Counted from the first letter of the stretch, positions 1 through 7,987 are shown. The stretch: 46,876 bases of DNA from Gemella haemolysans (GCF_001553035.1 NZ_KQ959982.1:1-46876), one strand, 5' to 3'. The notes: generated by a model not told the origin, from the sequence alone. Translations and numbers: made by a program.

Positions 1-60
1 TGTATATAAAAATTGAAATCCGGGGCTGGAATCTTTTCCATGCCCCGGATTTAGTATACA
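1..60. repeat. GC-rich long hairpin at window edge
   Basis: Arms AAATCCGGGGC (16-26) and GCCCCGGATTT (42-52) pair perfectly. They enclose a second stem, TGGAA/TTCCA, with a TCTT loop and one bulged T. The outer ends TGTATA and TATACA also pair. There is no T-tract on either side, so it is not a typical intrinsic terminator. Its GC content is far above the surrounding DNA. It could be a small dispersed repeat or the end of an upstream transcription unit; the upstream gene is outside the window. Confidence 0.6.
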
Positions 61-64
61 ACCT

Positions 65-93
65 AAAAAAACTACTCAGAAGTCTGAGTAGTT
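65..93 (-). terminator. rpsT intrinsic terminator
   Basis: AACTACTCAGA (70-80) pairs with TCTGAGTAGTT (83-93). On the minus strand the stem is followed by a run of seven T (A65-A71 on plus). It lies just past the rpsT stop codon. Confidence 0.9.
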
Positions 94-100
94 AATATAA

Positions 101-343
101 TTATTTAGCTAGGTTTGATTTATATCTAGCAGCTGCGTTTTTGTGGATTAAGTTAGTTTTAGCAGCTTTATCGATTTTTTTGTAAGCAAGGTTTACTAAC
201 TCTGCAGCGTTAGCAGCACCTTCAGATTTAGCTACTTTAGCTTTTTTAATAGCTGTACGCATTTCAGATTTTTTAGCTGTGTTAGCAGCATTAGTTTTAG
301 CATCTTTTCTTACGCTTAATACTGATGATTTAATATTTGGCAT
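101..343 (-). CDS. rpsT: 30S ribosomal protein S20
   Basis: Small basic protein (80 aa) of the 30S subunit that binds 16S rRNA and assists early assembly. It begins MPNIKSS and is rich in Lys and Ala (RTAIKKAKVAKSEG, HKNAAARYKSNLAK), which is the S20 pattern and length. The frame also opens at a GTG at 352, but AGGAGG (358-353) abuts that codon. The ATG at 343 sits 8 nt after AGGAGG and gives the conserved S20 N-terminus, so I take it as the start. Monocistronic on the minus strand, with its own promoter (439-467) and terminator (65-93). Confidence 0.96.
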   Translation of the reverse strand: MPNIKSSVLSVRKDAKTNAANTAKKSEMRTAIKKAKVAKSEGAANAAELVNLAYKKIDKAAKTNLIHKNAAARYKSNLAK

Positions 344-438
344 TCGATTCACCTCCTGATTATAATTTTTATTACTAAGAAATATTAATTAATATTCTTA
401 ATTACAATGAATTAAGTGTTGTTAGATACAACTACCTC

Positions 439-467
439 ATTTTAACATATTAAAATTGTAAATGCAA
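439..467 (-). promoter_or_regulatory. rpsT promoter and leader
   Basis: On the minus strand TTGCAT (467-462), a 17-bp spacer and TAAAAT (444-439), with a TG one base before the -10 (extended -10). The leader of about 75 nt (to 359) contains the palindrome AATATTAATTAATATT near 380-397, which could fold in the mRNA. I see no second gene in 344-526. Confidence 0.7.
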
Positions 468-526
468 GATATTTTTATAAAAATTTTAGGATTACATTAT
501 TTTTTTATAATTTTTTTATATTTTTA

Positions 527-556
527 TTGACTAATGGATATAATATGTGTTAGTAT
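527..556 (+). promoter_or_regulatory. Putative queT promoter
   Basis: TTGACT (527-532), an 18-bp spacer and TAGTAT (551-556), upstream of the preQ1-like aptamer. The -10 is only a moderate match. The 60 nt between the promoter and the aptamer show nothing I recognise. Confidence 0.45.
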
Positions 557-621
557 AAATGACGTTGATATTTAATTTTACATAGGTAAGGTTATTTGTC
601 TTCTGACTTTATTATAATAAA

Positions 622-657
622 AGATGTTTGAGAGATCCATCTATAAAAAAAACTTGA
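622..657 (+). ncRNA. preQ1-class riboswitch aptamer (class I-like)
   Basis: The short stem AGATG (622-626)/CATCT (638-642) closes an 11-nt loop and is followed directly by the A-rich tail ATAAAAAAAACTTGA (643-657). This is the compact H-type pseudoknot layout of preQ1-I riboswitches. CTTGA in the tail can pair with TTGAG of the loop. The loop differs from the classic consensus, so I cannot assign the ligand-contacting cytosine with certainty. An intrinsic terminator follows at once and the downstream gene is a QueT transporter, which fits ligand-dependent transcription termination by the queuosine precursor preQ1. Confidence 0.8.
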
Positions 658-693
658 AGTACTGATTTCTCTTAATCAGTACTTCTTTAATTT
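656..693 (+). terminator. Riboswitch expression-platform terminator
   Basis: GAAGTACTGATT (656-667) pairs with AATCAGTACTTC (674-685) around TCTCTT, followed by TTTAATTT. It starts inside the 3' end of the aptamer tail, so folding of the pseudoknot can be coupled to termination before queT. Confidence 0.85.
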
Positions 694-720
694 CTCTTAA
701 ACAAGACAAGGAGATATATA

Positions 721-1248
721 ATGAGAAATAATACAGTTAAAGTATTAACTATTCAAGCATTAATAGCAGCTATCTATGTTGTTTTAACAGTTGCTATCGC
801 ACCATTTTCATACGGTGCTATTCAATTACGTATTAGTGAATCACTATCTCAATTAGTGGTATTTAGTAAAAAATATTGGTTCCCTATAACTTTAGGTGTA
901 GCAATAGCAAATATTTTTAGTCCACTTGGTATAGTAGATGTGTTCTTTGGAACACTAGGAACAGGTTTAGCATTAGCTATCAGTGTTTTTGTATTCAAAT
1001 TCGTAAAAAATAGAATCGCTAGACACATCCTTAATATTGTTATTTACTTAGTGGTTTGTATGCCAATAATTGCATATGAAATTGCTATTTTTAGCGGTGA
1101 AAACTCTGCAAGAGTGCCATTCGACTTTGAAGCGTTCACAGCAATTTATGGATCGCTTTTATTATCACAAGTTGTTGTAATGGTAATCGGTATTGTTATT
1201 ACAGAAGCCCTAAATAAAGCTATTGATCTTAAAAAAGTATTTGAATAA
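721..1248 (+). CDS. queT: QueT-type queuosine precursor ECF transporter S component
   Basis: Integral membrane substrate-binding (S) subunit of an energy-coupling-factor transporter, predicted to import a queuosine precursor (preQ1/preQ0 type) for tRNA modification. The 175-aa protein is almost all hydrophobic, with about five to six membrane segments (roughly 8-28, 52-68, 72-95, 103-124, 141-162). It carries the family's YGAIQLRISE segment (31-40) after the first helix. It has no ATPase of its own; shared EcfA/EcfT modules would be encoded elsewhere. AAGGAG lies 7 nt before the ATG. The preQ1-like aptamer and terminator directly upstream strongly support the assignment. It is the only gene of its unit and ends at a terminator. 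Confidence 0.88.
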   Translation: MRNNTVKVLTIQALIAAIYVVLTVAIAPFSYGAIQLRISESLSQLVVFSKKYWFPITLGVAIANIFSPLGIVDVFFGTLGTGLALAISVFVFKFVKNRIARHILNIVIYLVVCMPIIAYEIAIFSGENSARVPFDFEAFTAIYGSLLLSQVVVMVIGIVITEALNKAIDLKKVFE

Positions 1249-1255
1249 TATTCAT

Positions 1256-1292
1256 AAAAAATCGTTAAGAAATTTACTTAGCGATTTTTTTT
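1256..1292 (+). terminator. queT intrinsic terminator
   Basis: AAAAAATCGTTAAG pairs with CTTAGCGATTTTTT (one G-T pair) around AAATTTA, then eight T. Confidence 0.9.
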
Positions 1293-1301
1293 GTTTTTGT
1301 A

Positions 1302-1332
1302 TTGACCTTTACGTAACGTGATAGTATATAAT
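1302..1332 (+). promoter_or_regulatory. MerR-type promoter with 19-bp spacer
   Basis: TTGACC (1302-1307) and TATAAT (1327-1332) are separated by 19 bp, longer than the usual 17. The spacer contains the near-palindrome TTTACGTAACGTGA. Long spacers carrying an ACGTnnCGT-type dyad are the hallmark of promoters activated by MerR/TipA regulators. The gene immediately downstream is such a regulator, so autoactivation is the simplest reading. Confidence 0.8.
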
Positions 1333-1375
1333 AGGTATATTACTGGTGAAATATATTGAGAATTTAGGAGCGAAG

Positions 1376-2113
1376 ATGAGAATAAATGAAGTCGCAAAAC
1401 TTACAGGAGTTAGTGCAAGAACGTTGCAATATTATGACGAGATAGGATTATTGATTCCAGAAAAATTAAATAATGGGTATAGAGATTATTCAGATGAGAA
1501 TTTAGATAAACTTCAAAAGATTCTATTTTATAGATTTCTAAAGTTTAAGTTAAATGATATAAAAGAATTACTTGATGCAGATATTGATAGTTTAAAAATA
1601 CTTGAACAGCAACGTGAATTAATTTTAAAAGAAAAAGAGAATTTTGAAATAATTCTTCATAATATAGAAAAAACAATAAAAACATATAAAGGAGAACAAA
1701 AAATGACTATAGAAGAAAAATTTAACGGATTTAAAAAAGAGGACTTGAATAAGTATGAAGATCAAGCTATAGAAAAATATGGAAAAGGAACAATAGAAGA
1801 ATCTAAAAAAAGACAGAGTGGTAAAGAAGATATCGTTTCTGAGAAATTTAATAGTGTTTTTCGTTCAATGGCTGAATATAGAAAAAATAATATAGATATA
1901 GAAGAAAAAGAAGTTCAATCGAAAGTCGAAGAATTATATAACTATATGAATAAGTATGCTTTTGATTGTAGTGTAGAAGTATTCTCCTATATAGGAAAAG
2001 GATATTCTCAAAATCCAGAATTTAAAAATAATATAGATAAATTTGGAGAAGGGGTGGCTGAATATACTTCAAAAGCCATAAATGCATATTGTAAAAGTAG
2101 ATTAAACAAGTAA
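1376..2113 (+). CDS. TipA-like MerR-family transcriptional activator
   Basis: DNA-binding regulator of 245 aa. Residues 1-68 form the winged-helix MerR domain (INEVAKLTGVSARTLQYYDE, then YRDYSDEN), 75-105 a helix likely to dimerise, and about 115-245 a TipAS-type ligand-recognition domain. TipAS domains bind thiopeptide or other bulky antibiotics; ligands of this homologue are unknown. The frame opens earlier at a GTG (1346), but AGGAG is placed 5 nt before the ATG at 1376, which also gives a canonical MerR N-terminus. A second strong ribosome binding site lies inside the gene before Met110. Transcribed alone, with an overlong-spacer promoter. No resistance or efflux gene is adjacent, so its targets besides itself are not visible here. 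Confidence 0.88.
   Translation: MRINEVAKLTGVSARTLQYYDEIGLLIPEKLNNGYRDYSDENLDKLQKILFYRFLKFKLNDIKELLDADIDSLKILEQQRELILKEKENFEIILHNIEKTIKTYKGEQKMTIEEKFNGFKKEDLNKYEDQAIEKYGKGTIEESKKRQSGKEDIVSEKFNSVFRSMAEYRKNNIDIEEKEVQSKVEELYNYMNKYAFDCSVEVFSYIGKGYSQNPEFKNNIDKFGEGVAEYTSKAINAYCKSRLNK
1691..2113 (+). CDS. Internal TipAS-like ORF (probable second product)
   Basis: Inside the MerR gene and in the same frame, AAAGGAG ends at 1694 and is followed 8 nt later by ATG (1703). This would produce a free 136-aa ligand-binding domain beginning MTIEEKFNGF. In Streptomyces tipA the same arrangement yields the abundant TipAS protein, which sequesters antibiotic without binding DNA. The site sits exactly at the linker between dimerisation helix and ligand domain. 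Translation from it is an inference. The feature start includes the ribosome binding site; coding begins at 1703. Confidence 0.6.
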   Translation, partial: GEQKMTIEEKFNGFKKEDLNKYEDQAIEKYGKGTIEESKKRQSGKEDIVSEKFNSVFRSMAEYRKNNIDIEEKEVQSKVEELYNYMNKYAFDCSVEVFSYIGKGYSQNPEFKNNIDKFGEGVAEYTSKAINAYCKSRLNK

Positions 2114-2167
2114 TCTATAGAAGAAATGGATAATTTAGAATTCTTTTAAAATTTTTTTAAAAAACTA

Positions 2168-2196
2168 TTGACAAATGAAATTATATATATTAGAAT
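2168..2196 (+). promoter_or_regulatory. rplJ operon promoter
   Basis: TTGACA (2168-2173), 17-bp spacer, TAGAAT (2191-2196). A strong vegetative-type promoter about 170 nt before rplJ. Confidence 0.85.
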
Positions 2197-2204
2197 AAAT
2201 AAGT

Positions 2205-2287
2205 CAGTTGAAAATGTACCGTAGACAGTAGGGGGAGAAATCCTTAATTAACCTACCGAGGACAAAATTCGAAAAGAAACTTATGTG
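2205..2287 (+). ncRNA. Ribosomal protein L10 leader
   Basis: The leader contains the conserved L10-leader elements ACCGTAGACAGTAGGGGGAG and TTAACCTACCGAGGAC, which pair through GTAGG/CCTAC and mimic the 23S rRNA site for L10(L12)4. Located between a strong promoter and rplJ, as in other Bacilli. When L10-L12 is in excess it should bind here and favour the attenuator that follows. Confidence 0.85.
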
Positions 2288-2324
2288 CCTTTTTGTATGT
2301 TCTCGCATGCAAGAAGGTTTTTTT
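2288..2324 (+). terminator. rplJ leader attenuator
   Basis: CCTTTTTGTATG (2288-2299) pairs with CATGCAAGAAGG (2306-2317), with G-T pairs, and is followed by seven T. It lies 41 nt before the rplJ start, so it is an attenuator rather than an operon end. Confidence 0.85.
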
Positions 2325-2365
2325 AATGGTACTGAAATTGATAAATCTACTTAGGAGGAAGTTCA

Positions 2366-2866
2366 ATGTCAAAAGCTATTGAGAGAAAACAAGAGTTAGT
2401 AAATCAAATCGCAGAAGAAATTAAAGCAAGTTCTTCAGTTGTTATTGCTGACTACCGTGGATTAAATGTTGCGGAAGTAACAGAATTACGTAACAACATG
2501 CGTAACGAAGGTTTAACTTTTAAAGTTTATAAAAACTCATTAGTTCGTCGTGCGATGGAGCAAGCAGGAATTGAAGGATTAGACGAAGTTCTAACTGGAC
2601 CAAATGCTTTCGCTTTCTCAGCAGACGATGCTGTAGCTCCTGCTAGAGTTTTAAACGATTTCGCTAAACAACACGAAAACTTAGAACTAAAAGCTGGTGT
2701 TATAGAAGGAAAAGTAGCAGATCAATCTGAAATTAAAGCTATCGCGTCATTACCAAGCCGCGAAGGATTACTTTCAATGTTACTATCTGTGTTAACAGCG
2801 CCAATGCGCAATACTGCTTTAGCTGTTAAAGCTGTTGCAGACCAAAAAGCTGAACAAGAAGCTTAA
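2366..2866 (+). CDS. rplJ: 50S ribosomal protein L10
   Basis: Base of the ribosomal stalk. Its N-terminal domain binds 23S rRNA with L11 and its C-terminal helix carries L7/L12 dimers. The 166-aa protein begins [12 protein letters not shown] and has the family blocks [32 protein letters not shown] and [10 protein letters not shown]. The tail [20 protein letters not shown] gives the L12-binding helix. AGGAGG lies 8 nt before the ATG. First gene of the rplJ-rplL unit, behind an L10 leader and attenuator. In many Bacilli rplK-rplA precede it; here the preceding gene is a MerR regulator. Confidence 0.97.
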   Translation: MSKAIERKQELVNQIAEEIKASSSVVIADYRGLNVAEVTELRNNMRNEGLTFKVYKNSLVRRAMEQAGIEGLDEVLTGPNAFAFSADDAVAPARVLNDFAKQHENLELKAGVIEGKVADQSEIKAIASLPSREGLLSMLLSVLTAPMRNTALAVKAVADQKAEQEA

Positions 2867-2917
2867 TAAATAAAAAATATTAAAAATATATAATTTAAAA
2901 ATCGGAGGAAATTTATA

Positions 2918-3280
2918 ATGACTAAAGAACAAATTTTAGACGCTATCAAAGAAATGTCAGTTTTAGAATTAAACGACTTAGTAAAAGCAATTGAAGAAGA
3001 ATTCGGAGTAACTGCTGCTGCACCTGTAGCTGTAGTTGGTGGAGCTGCTGCTGGAGCTGCTGAAGAAAAAACTGAATTTGACGTAGTTTTAGCTAACGCT
3101 GGAGACTCAAAAATTAAAGTAATCAAAGTTGTTCGTGAAATCACTGGAGACGGACTAAAAGAAGCTAAAGAAAAAGTTGATGGTGCGCCAGCAACACTTA
3201 AAGAAGGAGTTTCTAAAGAAGAAGCTGAAGAAATCAAAGCTAAATTAGAAGAAGTTGGAGCAACTGTAGAAGTTAAATAA
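2918..3280 (+). CDS. rplL: 50S ribosomal protein L7/L12
   Basis: Multicopy stalk protein that recruits and stimulates translational GTPases. Residues 1-30 form the dimerisation domain that binds L10, 32-50 an Ala/Gly hinge, and 52-120 the globular C-terminal domain with [19 protein letters not shown], the helix contacted by EF-Tu and EF-G. The 120-aa length is normal. CGGAGG precedes the ATG. Separated from rplJ by 51 nt without a terminator, so co-transcribed. Confidence 0.97.
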   Translation: MTKEQILDAIKEMSVLELNDLVKAIEEEFGVTAAAPVAVVGGAAAGAAEEKTEFDVVLANAGDSKIKVIKVVREITGDGLKEAKEKVDGAPATLKEGVSKEEAEEIKAKLEEVGATVEVK

Positions 3281-3363
3281 TTTCTATTCTAAGTAGATAA
3301 AAAGATAGATGTAAATAAACAATAATATTCTATTTGAGAATATTTGATACGATGATAATAACA

Positions 3364-3417
3364 AAAATAGTATATCTCAAGTGTCTAGCTATGGGATATA
3401 CTATTTTCTTTCATTTT
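3364..3417 (+). terminator. Terminator after rplL
   Basis: AAAATAGTATATC (3364-3376) pairs with GATATACTATTTT (3395-3407), then CTTTCATTTT. The T-tract is interrupted, so some readthrough into the methyltransferase gene is likely. A smaller perfect hairpin, AATATTCT/AGAATATT, lies at 3324-3344. Confidence 0.7.
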
Positions 3418-3433
3418 AAGAGGTGTCTTTATT

Positions 3434-4030
3434 ATGGAACATTATTATACAAATAATCCGACGACCGAAAGTCGTGAAAAAATTATCAACTCAACAATAG
3501 CGAATGAGAATTTGAAATTTTATACAGATAATGGAGTATTTTCTAAAGAGAGTGTAGATTTTGGAACTAAAACAATGTTAGAAAGTTTCACTACGAATAA
3601 AGAAAATGCTAAGGTAGCGGATATTGGATGTGGCTATGGAGTAATATCTATATTCTTAGCAAAAAAATACCCGACATACAAGTTTACTATGGTAGATGTA
3701 AACAATAGAGTATTAGAATTATCTAAAAAAAATATTGAACTAAACAAAATAGAAAATGAAGTAGAAGTACTGGAAAGTAGTTCCTTTGACAATGTTGTAG
3801 GAACATTTGATATAGTTTTAACAAACCCGCCTATAAGAGCAGGGAAAAAAATTGTACATAAAATAATGACAGATAGTTATGAACATCTAAATGCTCAAGG
3901 TGAGCTTTGGGTGGTTATACAAAAAAAACAAGGAATGGCTAGTTGTAAAAAATTATTAGAAGATACATTTTCAATGGTAGAAGTAGTAACGAAAAATAAG
4001 GGTTACTATATCCTGAAAGCCGTAAAATAA
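3434..4030 (+). CDS. ybxB: Class I SAM methyltransferase, RsmC-like (YbxB type)
   Basis: SAM-dependent methyltransferase of the RsmC/RlmG-related small-domain family, likely acting on rRNA. The 198-aa chain has motif I VADIGCGYGV (61-70), an acidic ribose-binding residue in MVDVNNRVLE (86-95) and the catalytic-type motif LTNPPIRAGK (129-138), NPP being usual for N-methylation of bases. AGAGGTG lies before the ATG. Its place between rplL and rpoB is the same as ybxB in Bacillus subtilis, which supports the name. The exact modified nucleotide cannot be read from sequence. Confidence 0.88.
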   Translation: MEHYYTNNPTTESREKIINSTIANENLKFYTDNGVFSKESVDFGTKTMLESFTTNKENAKVADIGCGYGVISIFLAKKYPTYKFTMVDVNNRVLELSKKNIELNKIENEVEVLESSSFDNVVGTFDIVLTNPPIRAGKKIVHKIMTDSYEHLNAQGELWVVIQKKQGMASCKKLLEDTFSMVEVVTKNKGYYILKAVK

Positions 4031-4059
4031 TTGACAACTTGCTATGACTATGATAAAAT
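4031..4059 (+). promoter_or_regulatory. rpoBC promoter
   Basis: TTGACA (4031-4036), 17-bp spacer, TAAAAT (4054-4059), starting immediately after the methyltransferase stop codon. It gives a leader of about 115 nt before rpoB. Confidence 0.85.
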
Positions 4060-4073
4060 GATATATTGCAAGT

Positions 4074-4147
4074 AATTCTATTTTCTTTTAGATAGGATTG
4101 CCAAAATTATATAAGTAAGTAAGAGAAAATATATATATTTTCTTTTT
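4074..4147 (+). promoter_or_regulatory. rpoB leader with two hairpins
   Basis: AATTCTAT (4074-4081) can pair with ATAGGATT (4092-4099). AGAAAATA (4124-4131) pairs with TATTTTCT (4136-4143) and is followed by TTTT, so the second hairpin resembles a weak attenuator about 20 nt before the ribosome binding site. The leader is unassigned; control of RNA polymerase synthesis at this point is an inference. Confidence 0.45.
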
Positions 4148-4180
4148 AGTTTTTAAGAGAAAAGCTGAGAGGTGACACAG

Positions 4181-7100
4181 TTGCAAAAAGTTAAATTTGG
4201 TAAGCACAGACAAAGACGTAGCTATGCTAGAATATCAGAGGTAATTGATTTACCGGACTTAATTGAAATTCAAACCTTATCTTATGATAAATTTTTAGAA
4301 ACTGGTCTAAAAGATGTTTTTAAAGATGTATCACCAATAGAAGGTAATAATGATAAATTAAGTTTAGAATTTATCGACTATAAATTGGGAACTCCTAAAT
4401 ATGATGTTGATGAGTCTAAAGAACGTGACGCTACATATTCAGCACCTTTAAGAGTGCGCGTACGTTTAATTAATAAAGAACGTGACGAAATTAAAGAACA
4501 AGAAGTATTTATGGGTGAATTACCGTTGATGACTGAAACTGGAACGTTTATCATCAATGGTGCAGAACGTGTAATTGTATCTCAATTAGTACGTTCGCCT
4601 TCTGTATATTTTACAGAAGATGACAAACTTAAAGTTAAAAATATTCCAAATGCCTATAAAACAACTGTTATTCCTAACAGAGGAGCTTGGTTGGAATTTG
4701 AAAAAGATATTAAAGGATTAGTTTATGCTCGTATTGACAGAACTAGAAAAATTCCTTTAACAACGCTTATTAGAGCGTTAGGTTTTGAATCTGACGAATC
4801 TATTATTAAATTATTCGGTGAAGATACAGAACTATTAAACACATTAGAAAAAGATGAAAACCTAGACACAGGAACTGCGTTAAAAGTAATTTATGATAAA
4901 TTACGTCCTGGAGAGCCAGCTAACGTAGAAACTGCAAAAGCAACTTTACACGGTAGATTCTTTGATCCAAGAAGATATGACCTTGCTAAAGTAGGACGTT
5001 ATAAATTAAATAACAAACTTCACGTTGGTGAACGTCTAGAAAACCAAATTCTAGTTGAACCGATCGTTGATACAGAAACAGGAGAAATTTTAGTAGAAAA
5101 AGGTACTAAATTAACACGTGAAATCATTGATGGAATTTATGAAGAATTAGGAACTACAGCTAACGTAGTTGAATTCGATATGAATGAAAGTCTTGATGGA
5201 AGTGATAGCCTAAAATTACAATTATTCAAAATTGTAAACCAAGTTAAAGTAGGTAATGACTATGATATCGATGAATTAACTGATGATCAAGTATTACACG
5301 TAATTGGTAATGGAGCACCTAATAAAGATGTTCTAACATTAACAATTGCTGATATCGTAGCAAGTATCAACTACTATCTATTATTAATCAGAACTCGTAG
5401 AAATAATGACGGATTTGAATTTGAATTAATCGGACGTGTAGATGATATTGACCACCTTGGTAACCGTCGTCTACGTTGTATCGGTGAATTATTACAAAAC
5501 CAAATTCGTGTAGGTATTTCTCGTATGGAACGTGTTGTTCGTGAACGTATGAGTATTCAAGATACAAACGAAATTACTCCACAACAACTAATTAACGTAA
5601 GACCAGTTACAGCAATTATCAAAGAATTCTTTGGAAGTTCTCAACTTTCACAATTCATGGACCAAGTAAACCCATTAAGTGAGCTTACTCACAAACGTCG
5701 TTTATCAGCACTTGGACCTGGTGGTTTAACAAGAGAACGTGCTGGAATGGAAGTACGTGACGTTCACTATTCACACTATGGTCGTATGTGTCCGATTGAA
5801 ACACCAGAGGGACCAAACATCGGTCTTATCAACTCACTTTCATCATTTGCGCGTATAAATGAATTTGGATTTATTATGACTCCATATAGAAAAGTTGAAT
5901 TTGATGGAGAAGGTCGTCCATACGTAACTGAAAACGTACAATATTTAACAGCTGATCAAGAAGATAAATACGTAGTAGCACAATCAACAGCTAATGTTGA
6001 TGAAAAAGGTTACTTCGTAGATGAAGAAGTAGTATGTCGTTTCAGAGGAGATAACACAGTTAAACCTCGTGAAATGATGAACTTTATGGACGTATCGCCT
6101 AAACAGGTAGTATCTGCTGCCACTGCATGTATTCCGTTCTTAGAGAATGACGACTCTAACCGTGCCCTAATGGGAGCGAACATGCAACGTCAAGCAGTAC
6201 CATTAATGATTACTGAAGCACCATTCGTTGGTACGGGTATGGAGCACCTAGCAGCACGTGACTCAGGAGCTGCGGTTATCGCTAAATATCCAGGTATCGT
6301 TGAATACGTAGATGGAGCGAAAATTAAAGTACGTCGTATTGAAACTCTAGAAGGTAAAGAAATTAAAGGTGATTTAGATACATACGTAATTCACAAATTC
6401 GTACGTTCTAACCACTCTACTGCTTACAACCAAAAACCAATCGTAAAAGTAGGAGATAGAGTAGAACCTAAAGATATCCTTGCAGATGGACCATCTATGG
6501 ATAAAGGAGAATTAGCTTTAGGTAAAAACCTTGTAGTAGCATTCGTAAACTGGGATGGATATAACTATGAGGATGCTGTTATCATGAGTGAACGTCTTGT
6601 AAAAGATGATGTTTATACTTCTATTCACGTAGAAGAGTATGAAACAGATGCTCGTGATACAAAACTTGGGCCAGAAGAAATTACTCGTGAAATTCCAAAC
6701 GTAGGTGAAAATGCACTTAGAAACTTGGATGCACGAGGAATCATTCGCATTGGTGCTGAAGTTAAAGATGGAGATATCTTAGTAGGTAAAGTTACACCGA
6801 AAGGATTAACTGAACAAACTCCAGAAGAAAAATTATTATATGCTATCTTTGGAGCTAAATCTAAAGAAGTACGTGATACTTCATTACGTGTACCTCACGG
6901 TGCTGATGGAGTAGTTGCTGATGTTAAAATCTTTAAACGTGAAGATGGTGCTGAATTACCTAACGGTGTAAATGAACTTGTACGTGTATTTATCGTCCAA
7001 AAACGTAAAATCCGTGTAGGAGATAAAATGGCCGGTCGTCACGGTAACAAAGGGGTTATTTCAAACATCTTACCAGAAGAAGATATGCCTTACCTACCAG

Positions 7101-7987
7101 ATGGTACACCAGTTGACGTAATGTTAAACCCACTTGGGGTTCCATCTCGTATGAACATTGGGCAAGTATTAGAGCTACACTTAGGTATGGCTGCTAAACA
7201 ACTTGGAATTCACGTAGCTACACCAGTATTCGATGGTGCTACTGATGAAGATGTTTGGTCTACAGTTGCGGAAGCTGGAATGGCAAAAGATGCTAAGACA
7301 GTTCTTTATGATGGACGTACAGGTGAACCATTCGACAGCCGTGTATCTGTAGGGGTAATGTACATGATTAAACTTGCACACATGGTTGATGATAAACTTC
7401 ACGCTCGTTCAATTGGACCATACTCATTAGTTACTCAACAACCACTTGGAGGTAAAGCTCAATTCGGTGGACAAAGATTTGGTGAGATGGAGGTATGGGC
7501 ACTTGAAGCTTATGGTGCTGCATATACTCTTCAAGAAATCTTAACGTACAAATCAGATGATACTAATGGTCGTGTTAAAACATACGAAGCTATTGTTAAA
7601 GGTGAAAACATTCCACGTCCAGGAGTTCCTGAATCATTCCGAGTACTTATGAAAGAACTTCAAGCACTAGGTATGGACTTCAGAGTAATGGATAATGAAG
7701 ATAACGAAGTAGACATGGGTGATATAGATTTAGGAGATACAATTGATTTCCACGAATCACACCACCACAACCACAATGAAGAAGAAGCTACTGATACTGA
7801 AAAAGCTTCAAAAGAAAACACTGAAAATGGATATCAAAGTTTAGCTAACTTAATTCTATCTGATTCAGAAGAAGAAGTTGAAGAAGAATCAAGTGAAGAA
7901 ACTTCAGGATATCAAGCATTAGCTAGTCTTTTAATGTCAGATACAGATGAGTATGAAGACGTTGAAGATGATACTGATGAAGAATAA
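4181..7987 (+). CDS. rpoB: RNA polymerase beta subunit
   Basis: Catalytic-core subunit of RNA polymerase, 1268 aa from a TTG start. A GTG nine bases earlier overlaps the GAGAGG ribosome binding site, whereas TTG at 4181 is properly spaced and puts [14 protein letters not shown] near the N-terminus as in relatives. The rifampicin pocket SQLSQFMDQ (487-495) with Asp494, His504 and Ser509 is of the sensitive type. GNKGVISNI and the C-terminal anchor region are intact. Beyond about residue 1180 there is an unusual tail: a His-rich patch (1191-1199) and two 26-residue GYQxLA repeats followed by acidic stretches. Relatives such as B. subtilis RpoB are near 1190 aa, so this chain is longer by about 75 residues. 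First gene of rpoB-rpoC. Confidence 0.97.
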   Translation: MQKVKFGKHRQRRSYARISEVIDLPDLIEIQTLSYDKFLETGLKDVFKDVSPIEGNNDKLSLEFIDYKLGTPKYDVDESKERDATYSAPLRVRVRLINKERDEIKEQEVFMGELPLMTETGTFIINGAERVIVSQLVRSPSVYFTEDDKLKVKNIPNAYKTTVIPNRGAWLEFEKDIKGLVYARIDRTRKIPLTTLIRALGFESDESIIKLFGEDTELLNTLEKDENLDTGTALKVIYDKLRPGEPANVETAKATLHGRFFDPRRYDLAKVGRYKLNNKLHVGERLENQILVEPIVDTETGEILVEKGTKLTREIIDGIYEELGTTANVVEFDMNESLDGSDSLKLQLFKIVNQVKVGNDYDIDELTDDQVLHVIGNGAPNKDVLTLTIADIVASINYYLLLIRTRRNNDGFEFELIGRVDDIDHLGNRRLRCIGELLQNQIRVGISRMERVVRERMSIQDTNEITPQQLINVRPVTAIIKEFFGSSQLSQFMDQVNPLSELTHKRRLSALGPGGLTRERAGMEVRDVHYSHYGRMCPIETPEGPNIGLINSLSSFARINEFGFIMTPYRKVEFDGEGRPYVTENVQYLTADQEDKYVVAQSTANVDEKGYFVDEEVVCRFRGDNTVKPREMMNFMDVSPKQVVSAATACIPFLENDDSNRALMGANMQRQAVPLMITEAPFVGTGMEHLAARDSGAAVIAKYPGIVEYVDGAKIKVRRIETLEGKEIKGDLDTYVIHKFVRSNHSTAYNQKPIVKVGDRVEPKDILADGPSMDKGELALGKNLVVAFVNWDGYNYEDAVIMSERLVKDDVYTSIHVEEYETDARDTKLGPEEITREIPNVGENALRNLDARGIIRIGAEVKDGDILVGKVTPKGLTEQTPEEKLLYAIFGAKSKEVRDTSLRVPHGADGVVADVKIFKREDGAELPNGVNELVRVFIVQKRKIRVGDKMAGRHGNKGVISNILPEEDMPYLPDGTPVDVMLNPLGVPSRMNIGQVLELHLGMAAKQLGIHVATPVFDGATDEDVWSTVAEAGMAKDAKTVLYDGRTGEPFDSRVSVGVMYMIKLAHMVDDKLHARSIGPYSLVTQQPLGGKAQFGGQRFGEMEVWALEAYGAAYTLQEILTYKSDDTNGRVKTYEAIVKGENIPRPGVPESFRVLMKELQALGMDFRVMDNEDNEVDMGDIDLGDTIDFHESHHHNHNEEEATDTEKASKENTENGYQSLANLILSDSEEEVEEESSEETSGYQALASLLMSDTDEYEDVEDDTDEE
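7829..7984 (+). repeat. 78-bp tandem repeat in the rpoB 3' end
   Basis: Two adjacent units, 7829-7906 and 7907-7984, each encode 26 residues. They start [13 protein letters not shown] and [13 protein letters not shown] and continue into acidic residues; 10 of 26 positions are identical, 8 of them in the first 13. The last unit ends exactly at the stop codon. The units have diverged, so the duplication is not recent. Confidence 0.85.

Noticed and set aside
2863-3237. Minus-strand open frame of 124 codons across rplL
   Set aside because: It is the complement of rplL, a confident gene; no ribosome binding site and low-complexity composition. The same applies to the other antisense frames inside rpoB, rpoC, gyrB, gyrA and ppc.
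5639-5740. Rifampicin-resistance mutation in RpoB
   Set aside because: The residues equivalent to E. coli Asp516, His526 and Ser531 are all of the sensitive type (Asp494, His504, Ser509).
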